Shown here: in pieces, positions 1 through 9,049 of the stretch
Position numbering within the stretch: position 1 is the first letter of the stretch
Layout of the letters: every line of letters starts with the position of its first letter
From: AP-15 sp963845735
GTDB lineage: Bacteria > Pseudomonadota > Alphaproteobacteria > ATCC43930 > CGMCC-115725
Assembly (NCBI GenBank): GCA_963845735.1
Contig: CAWJTR010000009.1
Coordinates: 186,001-250,000 of the forward strand
Direction: 5' to 3'
DNA length: 64,000 nt
The notes under the pieces: generated by a model
Databases searched by the model: none
What the model was told of the DNA's origin: nothing
Seen by the model: only the letters and a program-made list of their open reading frames with translations
Translations under genes and position numbers: made by a program

Positions 1-1
1 C

Positions 2-3000
2 CAATACCTGACTCGATTGCGAGAGGCCCGTCCCGGAAGTGCGCAAGTGGCGGAGCTCGAAACCGCGATCAAGATCGGGCCGATCAACACAGCCGAGCTT
101 GACGAGGCGCGGCGGCTGGTCCAGGACGGCAAATTCGACGAGGCGGTGCAGAAATACCGGCAGGTCTTCGATGGCATCCCACCGCCGGCCTATAATCTCG
201 AATATTATCAGACACTGGCCGGCACGCCCGACGGATGGGACGAGGCGCGTCGCAACATCGAGCATCTGGCGCAGATTTCGGGCGGCGATCCCAAAGTTGC
301 GCTGGCGCTGGCGCAGCTTCTGACCTATCGCGAGCCCACTCGTCGCGAAGGCATAGGGTTGCTCCTCCGGCTCATAAACGACCCGACTGTCGGCAGCGCC
401 GCGCTCCGATCTTGGCGGGCTGCGCTGCTCTGGATGGATGCAAAGCCGGCGGACAAGCCGTTCTACGATCAATATTTGGCGCGATATCCCAACGATGCCG
501 ACGTACAAAAATACTTCACCGAGGCGACAACGCCGGGGCCGGCTCTGCCCGCAGATGCCGCGCGCGCCGAGGGGTTCGCCGATTTGGAACGCGGCGACAT
601 CGCGGGAGCCGAGCGCTCCTTTGCCCAAGCCTTGCAGGAACAACCGGAGGATGCCGATGCGCTCGGCGGCCTCGGCCTGTTGCGGTTGCGCCAGCAGCGA
701 TTTGCCGAAGCGCGCGACTTGCTCAATCGTGCAATGAGAGCAGCTCCGGAATCGAAAGGTCATTGGCTGGCGGCATACGACAGCGCCTCGTTCTGGGCGA
801 ACGTTCAAGGAGCCAAGGCAGCGCTGCACGCAGGCAACCCTCAGCGAGCCCGGTCTATTTTGATCGATCTGCTGAGTCGTTCGCGGCGGGAGAACTGGGG
901 AGCGGAACTCGTCCTCGGCGACGTCGAGACGAAACTTGGCAACCAAGAAGCGGCTGAGAAGGCTTACCGGCAGGTTCTCGCCGTGCGTCCGACAGACGTC
1001 GACGCCACGATCGGGCTCATCAATACCCTGATCGCGCAGGGCAAGAGCACCGAGGCCGCCGCGTTGGTCGATCGACTGTCGACGGGCGGCGCCGATCGTC
1101 AGATAGACCTCAAACGCGCCCGCGCGGAAATTCTCCGCGCCGAGGCGAAGGAATTGCAGGCGGACGGACGCGCCGCCGAGGCGGGTGAGAAGTACCAAAG
1201 CGCGGTCGCCACCGACCCCGCCAACCCTTGGATACGCCTGGACTATGCTGAGTTCCTTGATCGCCAGGGAGAACGGGCGCAGGCGCTCGCGGTCATCGAT
1301 CCCTTCGCCTCGGGCAGCACCCCGGAGAGCTATCAAGCGGCGGCGATGTTCGATGCACATCGAAACCGTTTTGCCGATGCCCTCTCGAATATCGATCAAA
1401 TACCGCCGGGCGCGCGGAGCGGCGACATCAAGGCATATCGCGATCAGATCCTGATGCCGGCCGAGATCGAGCGGGCCAAGCGCCTTGCCCGCGCGGGCAA
1501 CCGTAGGGCTGCGCGCGACGTACTAATCGCACTTTATCGCGAGCCGCCTATCGTGCCCGACAAAACGCGGACGGTCGCTTACGAGCTCATCCGGATGGGC
1601 GATCTCGAGAGCGCCTTGGCGATCACACGGGAGAGCGCCGAACGCGGCGGTCCCGATGCAACCGAAGCCACGATCGATTACGTCAATGTCCTGCTGAAGG
1701 CCAACCGTTTCGATGAGGCCAATACACTTTTAGTGCAGCTTCGCGCGGGCGGCAAACTCACAGCGGACGACCAAGCTGATGTTGATCAGGCTGCGGCCGT
1801 AATCGCCGTCCACCGGGCCGATAAGGCGCGCAAAGAGGGCGATATCGCCGCCGCCCAAGCGCAGATCGCGCCGCTCTTGAGCGCACATCCAAACGATCCG
1901 ACATTGCTGATGGCGGCGGGCCGGATTTCCGCGGATGCCGGCGAGAAGAAACAGGCGATAAGCTATATCGAGGCCGGTTATCGACAAAATCCGACGGATC
2001 CGCAAGTCATCAATGACGCAGTGTGGAGCGCCGTTCACGCGGGCGATTTCGGGCTCGCGCGGACCTATCTGGCCCAAGCGATCGAGGCAGATCCCAAGAA
2101 CCCGCAGCTCTATTACATGAAAGGGCAAGTGGAGCGGTATGGCGGCAACAATCGCGCCGCGATGCAGGCGCTGGAAACCGCTCGCTCGCTGAACAGCGAA
2201 CAGGGCCTCGTCGGTGATGCCATGCGTGCGCACCCCCCGCAAGGGGCAAAAGCTGCACCCGAAGAGCCGACGAACTCGGTCCAAATTCCTCGACCGTTGC
2301 CGTCCGGGACGATGGCAAATTCCGCCACCAGCGGCACCGTGCAATCGGGATCTTCGGTCGTGACCGCTCCGGCAGCGCTGCTCCCATTCCCGCCTTCCTC
2401 GAGCGACGCACCACCATCCTCGAATATCACAAGATCGCTGCTGATTCCCCCAGATGCCGATGAGCGCCCCACCCCCAAAGGCTCGGTGGCGCCGCGCTCT
2501 TCGGCGGAGGACGAGCTGGAGCGGCGTCGCCAAGTAGCCCAACTGCAAGCCGCAGAGGCCTTCGCCGCCCGGATCAACACGGCGGCGGGGCCGCTGGCGA
2601 TAACTCAAACGGCTTCCCTCGAAGCCGTCGCGGCACCGGCCGCAGCGGCGGACCAGCCCTCACCCTCTTCCCAACCAAATGGAGCGAACACCGCGGAGAA
2701 CACGCTTGGTGTCGATATCAACCGCAGCCTGAGCGAAATCGAGGCTGAGAGCGCGCCTGTCGTTCAAGCGGGACCCGTCTTCGCGGTGCGCGGCGGGACT
2801 GCCGGCCTAGAGCAGTTGCTCAACGTCAGCAGTCCGATCGAAACAAGCTTTTCCCCGTGGTACACCGGAACGGCGTATTTCGCGGTGACGCCAACCTTCC
2901 TCCGCGCGGGCACGCCATCGTCGAGCAGTCTGACGCAGTTTGGCAGCAATCCGATCTTGGCCGCCGCGATGCCCGGCATCGCGCTCCCGTCGGCGGGGGC

Positions 3001-3934
3001 CCAACAAGCCAATGGTGTTGCCCTCGGCGGCGGCTATTCCTACCGGTTCTTCAGCGGCTCGATCGGATCGAGCCCGATCGGTTTCCGCGTGCAAAATCTG
3101 ATTGGCGACCTGGCATTGTGCTACCCGTTCCCTTGTGGGCCAATCGGTCCGACTGGGCTCAGCCTGTGGTCGGGATCGCCCAGCAATCCGGTGCAGCTCC
3201 GCGTCGAGGGGCTGCGGCAGCCGGTGACCGATACGCTCCTCTCCTATGCCGGGACACAAGATCCTGCTACCGGGAAAATCTGGGGTGGGGTCGTCAAGAG
3301 CGGCGGACGCGCGGTGGTATTGTACGACAATGGCGTCTACGGCGGGATCGCCAGCGGCGGTGGGGCCGCGCTCACGGGTCAGGACGTCAAGTCGAACAGC
3401 GAGGGGGACGGTCTGGTTGGAGCTTTTTTCCGTCCGTGGCGCGCGGGCAACGACACCGTCAAGGTCGGGGCAAATTTTTCTTACATCGGCTATGGGGACA
3501 ACTTACGTTTTTTCAGCTTCGGACAGGGCGGTTATTTTAGCCCGCAGAATTATTTCGACCTGTCCTTTCCGGTTGAATATTCAGGGGAGTACGGGGCGCT
3601 TCGCTATCGTGCGCTCGCGGCTGCAGGAGTGATCCATTTCAACGAAAAACAGAGTCCCTATTTTCCCAACAATCTGGACGCGCAGAACACCTTTGAGGCG
3701 CTCGTGGGGAATAATAATGCCTTCTATCAAGGCAAAGTGGTCACAACGCCCGGCTTCAATGTGGCGGGACAGGCCGAATACGCATTCGATAACGGTTTGA
3801 TCCTTGGTACCAGCGCCGGGGTCAACAATGCCCGCGACTACACGGAAGGCGTCGTCAAGCTCTACTTGCGCGACAAGTTTAGTGCCCGCCCCCCAGCTGC
3901 CGTCTTTCCCGACCCAAGCCGAGGGAATCTGTGA
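2..3934 (+). CDS. bcsC: Cellulose synthase subunit C (BcsC), 5' end cut by window edge
   Basis: Outer-membrane cellulose export protein: a periplasmic TPR scaffold followed by a C-terminal beta-barrel. About 1310 residues are visible. The frame stays open to the first base of the window, so the signal peptide and first TPRs lie outside. Up to about residue 735 the protein is a run of TPR-like helical pairs (for example LGGLGLLRLRQQRFAEARDL). A Pro/Ser/Ala-rich linker covers nt 2220-2780. From about nt 2800 there is a Gly/aromatic-rich barrel of BCSC_C type, ending in VKLYLRDKF shortly before the stop. The stop overlaps the next start (TGATG). The gene is intact over 3.9 kb, unlike many others here. 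Context (bcsD and bcsZ directly downstream) confirms the call. bcsA and bcsB are expected upstream, outside the window. Confidence 0.93.
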   Translation, partial: QYLTRLREARPGSAQVAELETAIKIGPINTAELDEARRLVQDGKFDEAVQKYRQVFDGIPPPAYNLEYYQTLAGTPDGWDEARRNIEHLAQISGGDPKVALALAQLLTYREPTRREGIGLLLRLINDPTVGSAALRSWRAALLWMDAKPADKPFYDQYLARYPNDADVQKYFTEATTPGPALPADAARAEGFADLERGDIAGAERSFAQALQEQPEDADALGGLGLLRLRQQRFAEARDLLNRAMRAAPESKGHWLAAYDSASFWANVQGAKAALHAGNPQRARSILIDLLSRSRRENWGAELVLGDVETKLGNQEAAEKAYRQVLAVRPTDVDATIGLINTLIAQGKSTEAAALVDRLSTGGADRQIDLKRARAEILRAEAKELQADGRAAEAGEKYQSAVATDPANPWIRLDYAEFLDRQGERAQALAVIDPFASGSTPESYQAAAMFDAHRNRFADALSNIDQIPPGARSGDIKAYRDQILMPAEIERAKRLARAGNRRAARDVLIALYREPPIVPDKTRTVAYELIRMGDLESALAITRESAERGGPDATEATIDYVNVLLKANRFDEANTLLVQLRAGGKLTADDQADVDQAAAVIAVHRADKARKEGDIAAAQAQIAPLLSAHPNDPTLLMAAGRISADAGEKKQAISYIEAGYRQNPTDPQVINDAVWSAVHAGDFGLARTYLAQAIEADPKNPQLYYMKGQVERYGGNNRAAMQALETARSLNSEQGLVGDAMRAHPPQGAKAAPEEPTNSVQIPRPLPSGTMANSATSGTVQSGSSVVTAPAALLPFPPSSSDAPPSSNITRSLLIPPDADERPTPKGSVAPRSSAEDELERRRQVAQLQAAEAFAARINTAAGPLAITQTASLEAVAAPAAAADQPSPSSQPNGANTAENTLGVDINRSLSEIEAESAPVVQAGPVFAVRGGTAGLEQLLNVSSPIETSFSPWYTGTAYFAVTPTFLRAGTPSSSSLTQFGSNPILAAAMPGIALPSAGAQQANGVALGGGYSYRFFSGSIGSSPIGFRVQNLIGDLALCYPFPCGPIGPTGLSLWSGSPSNPVQLRVEGLRQPVTDTLLSYAGTQDPATGKIWGGVVKSGGRAVVLYDNGVYGGIASGGGAALTGQDVKSNSEGDGLVGAFFRPWRAGNDTVKVGANFSYIGYGDNLRFFSFGQGGYFSPQNYFDLSFPVEYSGEYGALRYRALAAAGVIHFNEKQSPYFPNNLDAQNTFEALVGNNNAFYQGKVVTTPGFNVAGQAEYAFDNGLILGTSAGVNNARDYTEGVVKLYLRDKFSARPPAAVFPDPSRGNL

Positions 3935-4440
3935 TGGCCATGACCTTGGATGAGGAACAGATCTCGCTACTCTATTACGAGAAACAACAGTGTTCCCGGC
4001 AATGGGTTCATTTGATCGCATCGATGTTCGCCGAGTTCGAGGCGCGCGTCGATCCGGCCGAGGCGGACCGGTTTCTCGAGACGCTGGGATCGCGGATGGC
4101 GCGCTCCTTGACCCTCCAGCCGTGCGACAACCTCAATGAGTTAGAGGAGCGTATGAATGCCGCGTTGGCGGGCATCGATTGGGGCTGGGTTCGCGTTACC
4201 GCGAGCGGTCGTTTCATTGAAATCATTCACGGCGCCTATCCGATGGTGCCGCAGGATGAAGCACGGCGGAACTGGCTCGTCCCGATTCTCGAGGGGATCT
4301 ACACCGAATGGTTGAGCCAGCAGGGGGGCGATCGTTCCTTCGTCGCCCGGCTAGCTAAGCCACCGCATAAATTCGGCGCCCCGATCGCCATTCACTATGG
4401 CCGCCACGGTGAGCGAGGTGGGCCGGCGGCGGGCATATGA
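3934..4440 (+). CDS. bcsD: Cellulose synthase subunit D (BcsD)
   Basis: A 168-residue periplasmic protein of the BcsD/AxCeSD family. In Komagataeibacter this family forms an octameric ring that helps align glucan chains into ribbons. The length is close to the family norm (about 156), and the conserved segment WGWVRVTASGRFIEIIHGAYP-like (trimmed: VRVTASGRFIEIIHG) is present. I chose ATG 3934, which overlaps the bcsC stop by one base and has GAGGG at 3921-3925. A GTG at 3931 is also possible. The 3' end overlaps bcsZ by four bases (ATGA), so translation is probably coupled. Its presence marks this as a type I-like cellulose operon. Confidence 0.88.
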   Translation: MAMTLDEEQISLLYYEKQQCSRQWVHLIASMFAEFEARVDPAEADRFLETLGSRMARSLTLQPCDNLNELEERMNAALAGIDWGWVRVTASGRFIEIIHGAYPMVPQDEARRNWLVPILEGIYTEWLSQQGGDRSFVARLAKPPHKFGAPIAIHYGRHGERGGPAAGI

Positions 4441-5516
4441 GGCTTGGACCCCGGTCCGCGGTGGATCGATCGTCGGTGATGCCCAGGCCCGTCGCCGGAT
4501 TGCTGTTGGTCGTGTTGCTGCTGATCGCCTCCAACCAAACCGGTCTCGCCGCTAATGGCTTGACCGACGGGTGGATGACGTATCGCGACCGGTTCATCAC
4601 GGCGGACGGCCGGGTCCTCGATTCCGGCAATAACGGCATCACCCATAGCGAAGGACAGGGGTGGGGAATGCTGTTCGCCGAGACTGTTGGCGACAGGGCA
4701 ACCTTCGACAGATTGTGGTCGTGGACCCGTCGTGCGCTGCAGCGCAAGGATAGTTCGCTGTTCTCGTGGAAATGGGATCCGCGGGATCGGGTTCCGATCA
4801 GTGATCCGAACGATGCGTCGGATGGCGATATCACGATAGCCTGGGCGCTGAGCCGGGCCGCAGAACGCTGGAATACGATCAGTTACAGGAACGCCGCCGA
4901 GGAGATCGCTGCCGATATTCGTCACATGCTGCTGTGTGTTGTGCACCGCCGGCTGGTGCTGTTGCCGGGCCGCGACGGGTTCCGCCAGCATGATCGGACG
5001 ATCGTCAATCTTTCCTATTACATCTATCCGGCGTTCGTAATGTTTGCCCGCATCGACCCTTCCCCCGAATGGCAGCAGTTGCGCCGTGACGGGCTGCGAC
5101 TCCTTGCGCAGGCGCGCTTCGGCCGTTGGAGACTGCCGCCTGATTGGCTCGTGCTCGACGATAGGGGAGAGGTGGCGCCCGCACCCAATCTCCCGCCGCG
5201 CTTCGGCTTCGACGCGGTGCGGATTCCGCTCTACCTTGTGTGGGGGGACGCGGCCACTCCGGAGCGCTTGGCGTCCTATCTCGATTACTGGAGCGATCTC
5301 GAGGCGCAACCCGTTGCGGGCTGGGCCGACCTCAGCAATGACACGCTTGCGCCCTTTCCGGGTTCGACCGGTCTTCACGCCATCGCCCAATTGGTGCTGA
5401 CCTATCAAGCTCGAAAGCCGATGTCGCTGCCGAAAATCGGTGCCACCGACGATTACTATTCCGCGAGCCTTGTATTGCTCAGTCGAATCGCACAGCGCGA
5501 AAGCGCGCGCCCCTAG
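4437..5516 (+). CDS. bcsZ: Endo-beta-1,4-glucanase, GH8 (BcsZ/CMCax type)
   Basis: Periplasmic cellulase that trims nascent glucan chains during cellulose secretion. The protein has 359 residues. A hydrophobic signal sequence lies at about residues 18-35 (AGLLLVVLLLIA), with probable cleavage near GLAA. GH8 signatures are clear: HSEGQGWGM with the likely general acid Glu72, NDASDGDITIAWAL near residues 125-138, and GFDAVRIPLYLVWG with Asp259. The Glu72-Asp259 spacing (187) fits the E. coli BcsZ pair Glu55/Asp243 (188), which is a family comparison from memory. The gene starts inside the bcsD stop (ATGA overlap). It ends the contiguous bcs block, and the next gene starts 129 bp later. Confidence 0.93.
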   Translation: MRLGPRSAVDRSSVMPRPVAGLLLVVLLLIASNQTGLAANGLTDGWMTYRDRFITADGRVLDSGNNGITHSEGQGWGMLFAETVGDRATFDRLWSWTRRALQRKDSSLFSWKWDPRDRVPISDPNDASDGDITIAWALSRAAERWNTISYRNAAEEIAADIRHMLLCVVHRRLVLLPGRDGFRQHDRTIVNLSYYIYPAFVMFARIDPSPEWQQLRRDGLRLLAQARFGRWRLPPDWLVLDDRGEVAPAPNLPPRFGFDAVRIPLYLVWGDAATPERLASYLDYWSDLEAQPVAGWADLSNDTLAPFPGSTGLHAIAQLVLTYQARKPMSLPKIGATDDYYSASLVLLSRIAQRESARP

Positions 5517-5579
5517 CCACCGCCGGCCGCAGGTGGCGACATGTCTCGCCCAGGCGCCTCGGCGCCGTCCTGGGAAGTC

Positions 5580-5608
5580 TTGACCTACCGCGCCCTTGAT
5601 GATATTAA
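5580..5608 (+). promoter_or_regulatory. Putative sigma70-type promoter before the SGNH/acetylation genes
   Basis: TTGACC (5580-5585) and TATTAA (5603-5608) are separated by exactly 17 bases in an unusually AT-rich patch. They lie about 37 bases upstream of the ATG at 5646. This is the best promoter-like match I found in the window. It would let the acetylation block be expressed apart from bcsABCDZ. It is a sequence match only. Confidence 0.45.
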
Positions 5609-5645
5609 CATTAAATTCCCTTAATGCTCCATTGGCTGATGACAT

Positions 5646-6299
5646 ATGAAATTGGCTTTGGCAGGACTAATCGTGCTCGTCATCGGTGACAGCCATATCG
5701 CCTCTACTAACTTTTTCAATAATGCGTTCCATGATGCGCTGATCGCCGAAGGGGCGGCTGTGCATACTTATGGCGTCTGCGGATCGAGCGCCGAAGACTG
5801 GGTGGCTTACAAGCTTTTGCCATGCGGCAGGGGCGAGCGCCACAACGAGCAGCAAGCGCAAATCGACAACAGCACGCCGGTTGCCGTGTGGTCCCTGCCG
5901 AGCCTGATCGAGCGTTATCACCCCGATGTGTTGGTGGTCGAGCTCGGTGACAACATGGCTGGATATGGCGTACTTCCCGAATTGCCGCGGACATGGATAG
6001 CAAAGGAGGTCAGCGACCTGACGAGGCCGATCGCTGCCGCGAAGCTTTTATGCATCTGGGTCGGCCCGCCCTGGGGCGCGGAAGGCGGCAAATGGAAGAA
6101 GACCTATGCGCGCGTCAGGGAGTTGTCGGATTACCTGTCGCAGATCGTGGCACCTTGTCGCTATATCAATTCTCTGCGGTTCGCTCGCCCGGGTGAGTGG
6201 CCAACCCTCGATGGGGTGCATCTTACGGCGCAAGGCAATCAGATCTGGAGTAGCGATGTGGCGCGTGCGATCACCGAAATCGTCCACGCTTCGCGTTAA
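5646..6299 (+). CDS. SGNH/GDSL-type protein, tandem copy 1 of 3 (WssF/BcsX-like)
   Basis: A 217-residue SGNH-fold protein. The nucleophile motif GDSH (Ser16) comes straight after a hydrophobic stretch (LALAGLIVLVI). The oxyanion block is ELGDNMAGYG and the C-terminal catalytic motif is DGVHLT (Asp189, His192). Four Cys positions (VCG, PCGR, LCIW, APCR) are shared with the two following copies, suggesting disulfides and a periplasmic site. An in-frame TGA at 5640-5642 rules out a longer N-terminus, so the short hydrophobic segment doubles as strand beta-1, and the export mode is unclear. By position it may correspond to WssF of the Pseudomonas wss operon or BcsX of Komagataeibacter. That is inference from context. 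A role in cellulose acyl transfer or removal is likely but unproven. Confidence 0.75.
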   Translation: MKLALAGLIVLVIGDSHIASTNFFNNAFHDALIAEGAAVHTYGVCGSSAEDWVAYKLLPCGRGERHNEQQAQIDNSTPVAVWSLPSLIERYHPDVLVVELGDNMAGYGVLPELPRTWIAKEVSDLTRPIAAAKLLCIWVGPPWGAEGGKWKKTYARVRELSDYLSQIVAPCRYINSLRFARPGEWPTLDGVHLTAQGNQIWSSDVARAITEIVHASR

Positions 6300-6331
6300 T
6301 CAAAGCGACGACAAGACAGGATCGGATTACG

Positions 6332-7000
6332 ATGCCGTTGGGGCAATCTATCCTTGCGGGGTTGGTGTTGCTAGTCATTGGCGATAGTCACATGGCTAGT
6401 CCGAATTACCTGATAGGCCCGCTTCACGACGCCCTCATCAGCGCGGGGGCGACGGTCCATTCTTATGGTTTTTGTGGAGCCCAGGCGGAGAACTGGGTGC
6501 TGGGAGCAACGGTTTCATGCGGCCGCGCCGAGCGGCACGGCACCAGCCCGGCAGTGGCCGATCGTGCGGCGGACGTACGCACCTGGCCGCTCGGTGAGCT
6601 GATTGAGCGCCACCATCCGAACCTCATCGTCGTCGAATTGGGGGATACGATGGCCGCTTACGGCCAGGAGACATTGCCGCAGGCCTGGATTTACGGCCAG
6701 GTGAGGACCCTGACAAACCTGATAAAAAGGGATGATCTACCTTGCGTGTGGGTCGGGCCAGCCTGGGGAAGTGACGGGTTCGCCTATCATAAAACAGTGC
6801 GGCGGGTTAAGGAAATGTCGGATTTCCTCTCTCGCACGGTGGCGCCTTGCCGCTATATCAATTCGACTCTCTTCTCGCGGCCGGGCGAGTGGCCGACAAC
6901 CGACGGGCAGCACCTGACCCCGGCCGGCTACCGGGCCTGGGGAGAAGACATCGCCGGCGCCATCGTGCAGTTGGCTCCGCAGCTCTCGGCGAAACCCTGA
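6332..7000 (+). CDS. SGNH/GDSL-type protein, tandem copy 2 of 3
   Basis: A 222-residue paralogue of the flanking genes. It has GDSH with Ser19, ELGDTMAAYGQ, WVGPAWG, RPGEWPTTDGQHLT and the same four Cys positions. It resembles copy 3 (7271) more than copy 1: both have VHSYG, SCGRAERHG/LCGRAERHG-like and LPQAWI segments. A hydrophobic N-terminus (ILAGLVLLVI) runs directly into the GDSH motif. The start ATG follows an AGGA-containing leader 32 bases after copy 1, so the two are probably co-transcribed. The likely role is a periplasmic esterase or acyltransferase of the cellulose acetylation module. The substrate is not determined by the sequence. Confidence 0.75.
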   Translation: MPLGQSILAGLVLLVIGDSHMASPNYLIGPLHDALISAGATVHSYGFCGAQAENWVLGATVSCGRAERHGTSPAVADRAADVRTWPLGELIERHHPNLIVVELGDTMAAYGQETLPQAWIYGQVRTLTNLIKRDDLPCVWVGPAWGSDGFAYHKTVRRVKEMSDFLSRTVAPCRYINSTLFSRPGEWPTTDGQHLTPAGYRAWGEDIAGAIVQLAPQLSAKP

Positions 7001-7103
7001 GCCGCCTCGTCACTCCCGTCAGCCTCGTGCGTTAGAACCCCGTCTTGGGACAATTGCTCTCACCGGTTCCCGGAGCTGATCCCGTGACGCAGCAAAATGC
7101 GGA

Positions 7104-7124
7104 CGGATGATGCTCAGTCATCCG
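7104..7124. repeat. Inverted repeat between SGNH copies 2 and 3
   Basis: A perfect 7-base inverted repeat, CGGATGA (7104-7110) and TCATCCG (7118-7124), with a 7-base loop. It lies in the 270-bp gap between the second and third SGNH genes. No T-run follows, so it is a weak terminator candidate. An operator or an RNA processing hairpin is equally possible. Nothing else supportable was seen in this gap. Confidence 0.35.
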
Positions 7125-7270
7125 AGCGGCGGCGCGGCACGGCTGCAGCACTTCCGCCGGACCAAGGTCGTCCCGCTGACAGGCAAGCACAACCGACGCC
7201 GTGCCTGCGGACTCGCGGCCTCCCGAGGCTGAACTCATTTTTCTGAAAACAACATCGAGCAGCAGCGACG

Positions 7271-7930
7271 ATGATCAACTTGGCTCTTGCAGGATTGGTT
7301 GTGCTGATCATCGGAGACAGCCATATGGCGTCCCGTGGCTATCTAATAACCACGCTTCACGACGACCTGGAGGCCCAAGGAGCCACGGTTCATTCCTACG
7401 GCCTGTGCGGCGCCAACGCCGCCGATTGGGTCTATCCCTCGACCGAACTGTGCGGTCGGGCCGAGCGACACGGAAAAGACGGACCGCGTATCGAAAGCGG
7501 GGCGGCTCCCGCGTGGTCGATCAATGATCTGGTGGCGCTCCATCACCCGAACCTGATCATCGTCGAACTCGGGGATACCATGGCCGGCTATGGCCAGTCG
7601 GCGCTCCCGCAGGCGTGGATTTGGAGCCAGATCAAGCCGCTGACCGAGCGGATCAAGGCGTATAACATAGCCTGCATCTGGGTGGGGCCCCCGTGGGGAT
7701 CCGAGGGCACCCGTTACCACAAATCGTTCGCACGGGTGAAGGAAATGGCGGAATTTCTGTCCCGCACGGTCGCGCCGTGCACCTTTGTCAATTCGACGGA
7801 ATTTTCCAGACCTGGCGAGTGGCCGACGATTGACGGCCAGCATTTGACCGCGAGCGGATATCGCGATTGGGGAAAAGATATCGCGGATGCGGTCGTACGC
7901 TCGGTGGAGGAGAATCATCAGAAGCCTTGA
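7271..7930 (+). CDS. SGNH/GDSL-type protein, tandem copy 3 of 3
   Basis: A 219-residue third paralogue. It has GDSH with Ser17, ELGDTMAGYGQ, WVGPPWGSEG, RPGEWPTIDGQHLT and the conserved Cys set. The sequence is clearly diverged from copies 1 and 2 across its whole length, including inter-motif loops, so this is not an assembly duplicate. It stops 12 bases before the AlgF-like gene, and its stop region (TTGAGGTG) doubles as the ribosome binding site of that gene. This ties it to the acetylation operon. It may act as a carrier-stage acyltransferase or esterase on cellulose. No family-specific residue lets me choose between these. Confidence 0.75.
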   Translation: MINLALAGLVVLIIGDSHMASRGYLITTLHDDLEAQGATVHSYGLCGANAADWVYPSTELCGRAERHGKDGPRIESGAAPAWSINDLVALHHPNLIIVELGDTMAGYGQSALPQAWIWSQIKPLTERIKAYNIACIWVGPPWGSEGTRYHKSFARVKEMAEFLSRTVAPCTFVNSTEFSRPGEWPTIDGQHLTASGYRDWGKDIADAVVRSVEENHQKP

Positions 7931-7942
7931 GGTGCTGCCCGG

Positions 7943-8641
7943 ATGTCCTGCCGTGTCCTCACCGTGGCGCTCTTACTTTTCGCCGGGGTCTCTATTGCCG
8001 CGACCCCGATCATGTCGGCGGAGCCGCAGCTCTACCCCACGGGACCGCCCCACGGAGCGGCCTATATCCGCTTCGTCAACACCGCGAGCGAGGATCTCGG
8101 CATCAAGTCGCGATCGGCGCACATCACACTTCCCGCCATCGGTGAACGGCGCGCAACGGTCTTTCAACCAGTTGTTCCCGGGAGTCGGTTATCGGCCTCG
8201 CTCGAACTCGCCGGTCGCACCCAAGTGATCGATCTTGTCTTGGCCGCAAACGAACTCGTCACCGTCGCTGTCGGCGGCGCCGAGCCCGGCGGGTTGCGGC
8301 CGGTAATCTTTCGCGAGATCCCTTCGGACTTCAACGCATTAAAAGCCTCGGTCGCGCTCTACAACCGTGCCATGAATTGTCCCGATGCGCGGCTCATTGC
8401 CGGGGATAAGGGGATCGTCGTCATTTCCGGTGTCTCTCCCGGCGCAGTCGGCCGCCAGAGCATCAACCCCATCAGCCTGTCGATGTCCGCCGTCTGCAGC
8501 ACCACCCCAGGTGAGGTGGCGCCCGCTCATCTCGGCCAGCTCGAGGCTGGGGAAAGATACAGCATCTTTTTCTTTGAAGACCCCGGGCGCGCACCGCGGG
8601 CCTTCGCAATACACGATCAAATCGGTTCCTTGCCGCACTAA
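7943..8641 (+). CDS. AlgF-like periplasmic O-acetylation protein (WssG type)
   Basis: A 232-residue secreted protein with an N-terminal signal (LTVALLLFAGVSIAA). The mature start resembles AlgF (LYPTGPPHGAAYIRFVNTA), followed by a beta-rich domain (KSRSAHITLPAIGERRATVF, trimmed). AlgF in alginate and WssG in acetyl-cellulose systems work with the MBOAT and SGNH proteins in passing acetyl groups to the periplasmic polymer. The context fits: SGNH genes are upstream, and an MBOAT and an AlgX-like protein are downstream. The gene is intact. About 408 bp without a supportable gene follow before the MBOAT start (8642-9049). I saw no convincing promoter or hairpin there. Confidence 0.72.
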   Translation: MSCRVLTVALLLFAGVSIAATPIMSAEPQLYPTGPPHGAAYIRFVNTASEDLGIKSRSAHITLPAIGERRATVFQPVVPGSRLSASLELAGRTQVIDLVLAANELVTVAVGGAEPGGLRPVIFREIPSDFNALKASVALYNRAMNCPDARLIAGDKGIVVISGVSPGAVGRQSINPISLSMSAVCSTTPGEVAPAHLGQLEAGERYSIFFFEDPGRAPRAFAIHDQIGSLPH

Positions 8642-9049
8642 CGTCACGCTTGTGGGCGATTGGCGTCATGCCCTTAACTCGGCGTAAGCGTTATAGAAAT
8701 TGCTCGATCGCCACTCGGAAAGAAGACGCGGGAGTCGTTGTCGGAGTAATCTCATTCACCACCTGCAAGGGGTGGGGTGCCGGGCCACGGTTCGGCCAAA
8801 ATCGTTTTGGGAGAGCGCGGTTAGTCTCGAACGCTGGGGGAGCCCGATGTAGACAAAAGACGGTACACGGAAACAAGCGCTAGCGTGATGTTTTCTACGA
8901 CAGGGCGACAACCTCGGATTCGGGAACGCTGTTGTTGGGTGCGGCCACCGGGTGATTGGCTTGGTAGCAACGTCTCCGGTTGTTGCAGCGATCACCGCGC
9001 GTGGCCGGCGCAAGCCGCGACGCCGGATCGGGAGCGTGGTGATTGGACA

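Noticed and set aside
4395..5645. Long open frame on the minus strand (416 codons) opposite bcsZ
   Set aside because: It is antisense to a gene with clear GH8 motifs, shows no family signature and is a by-product of GC-rich third positions.
5646..7930. The three SGNH genes as an assembly duplication
   Set aside because: The copies differ in sequence over their full length and in spacer length, while keeping catalytic motifs.
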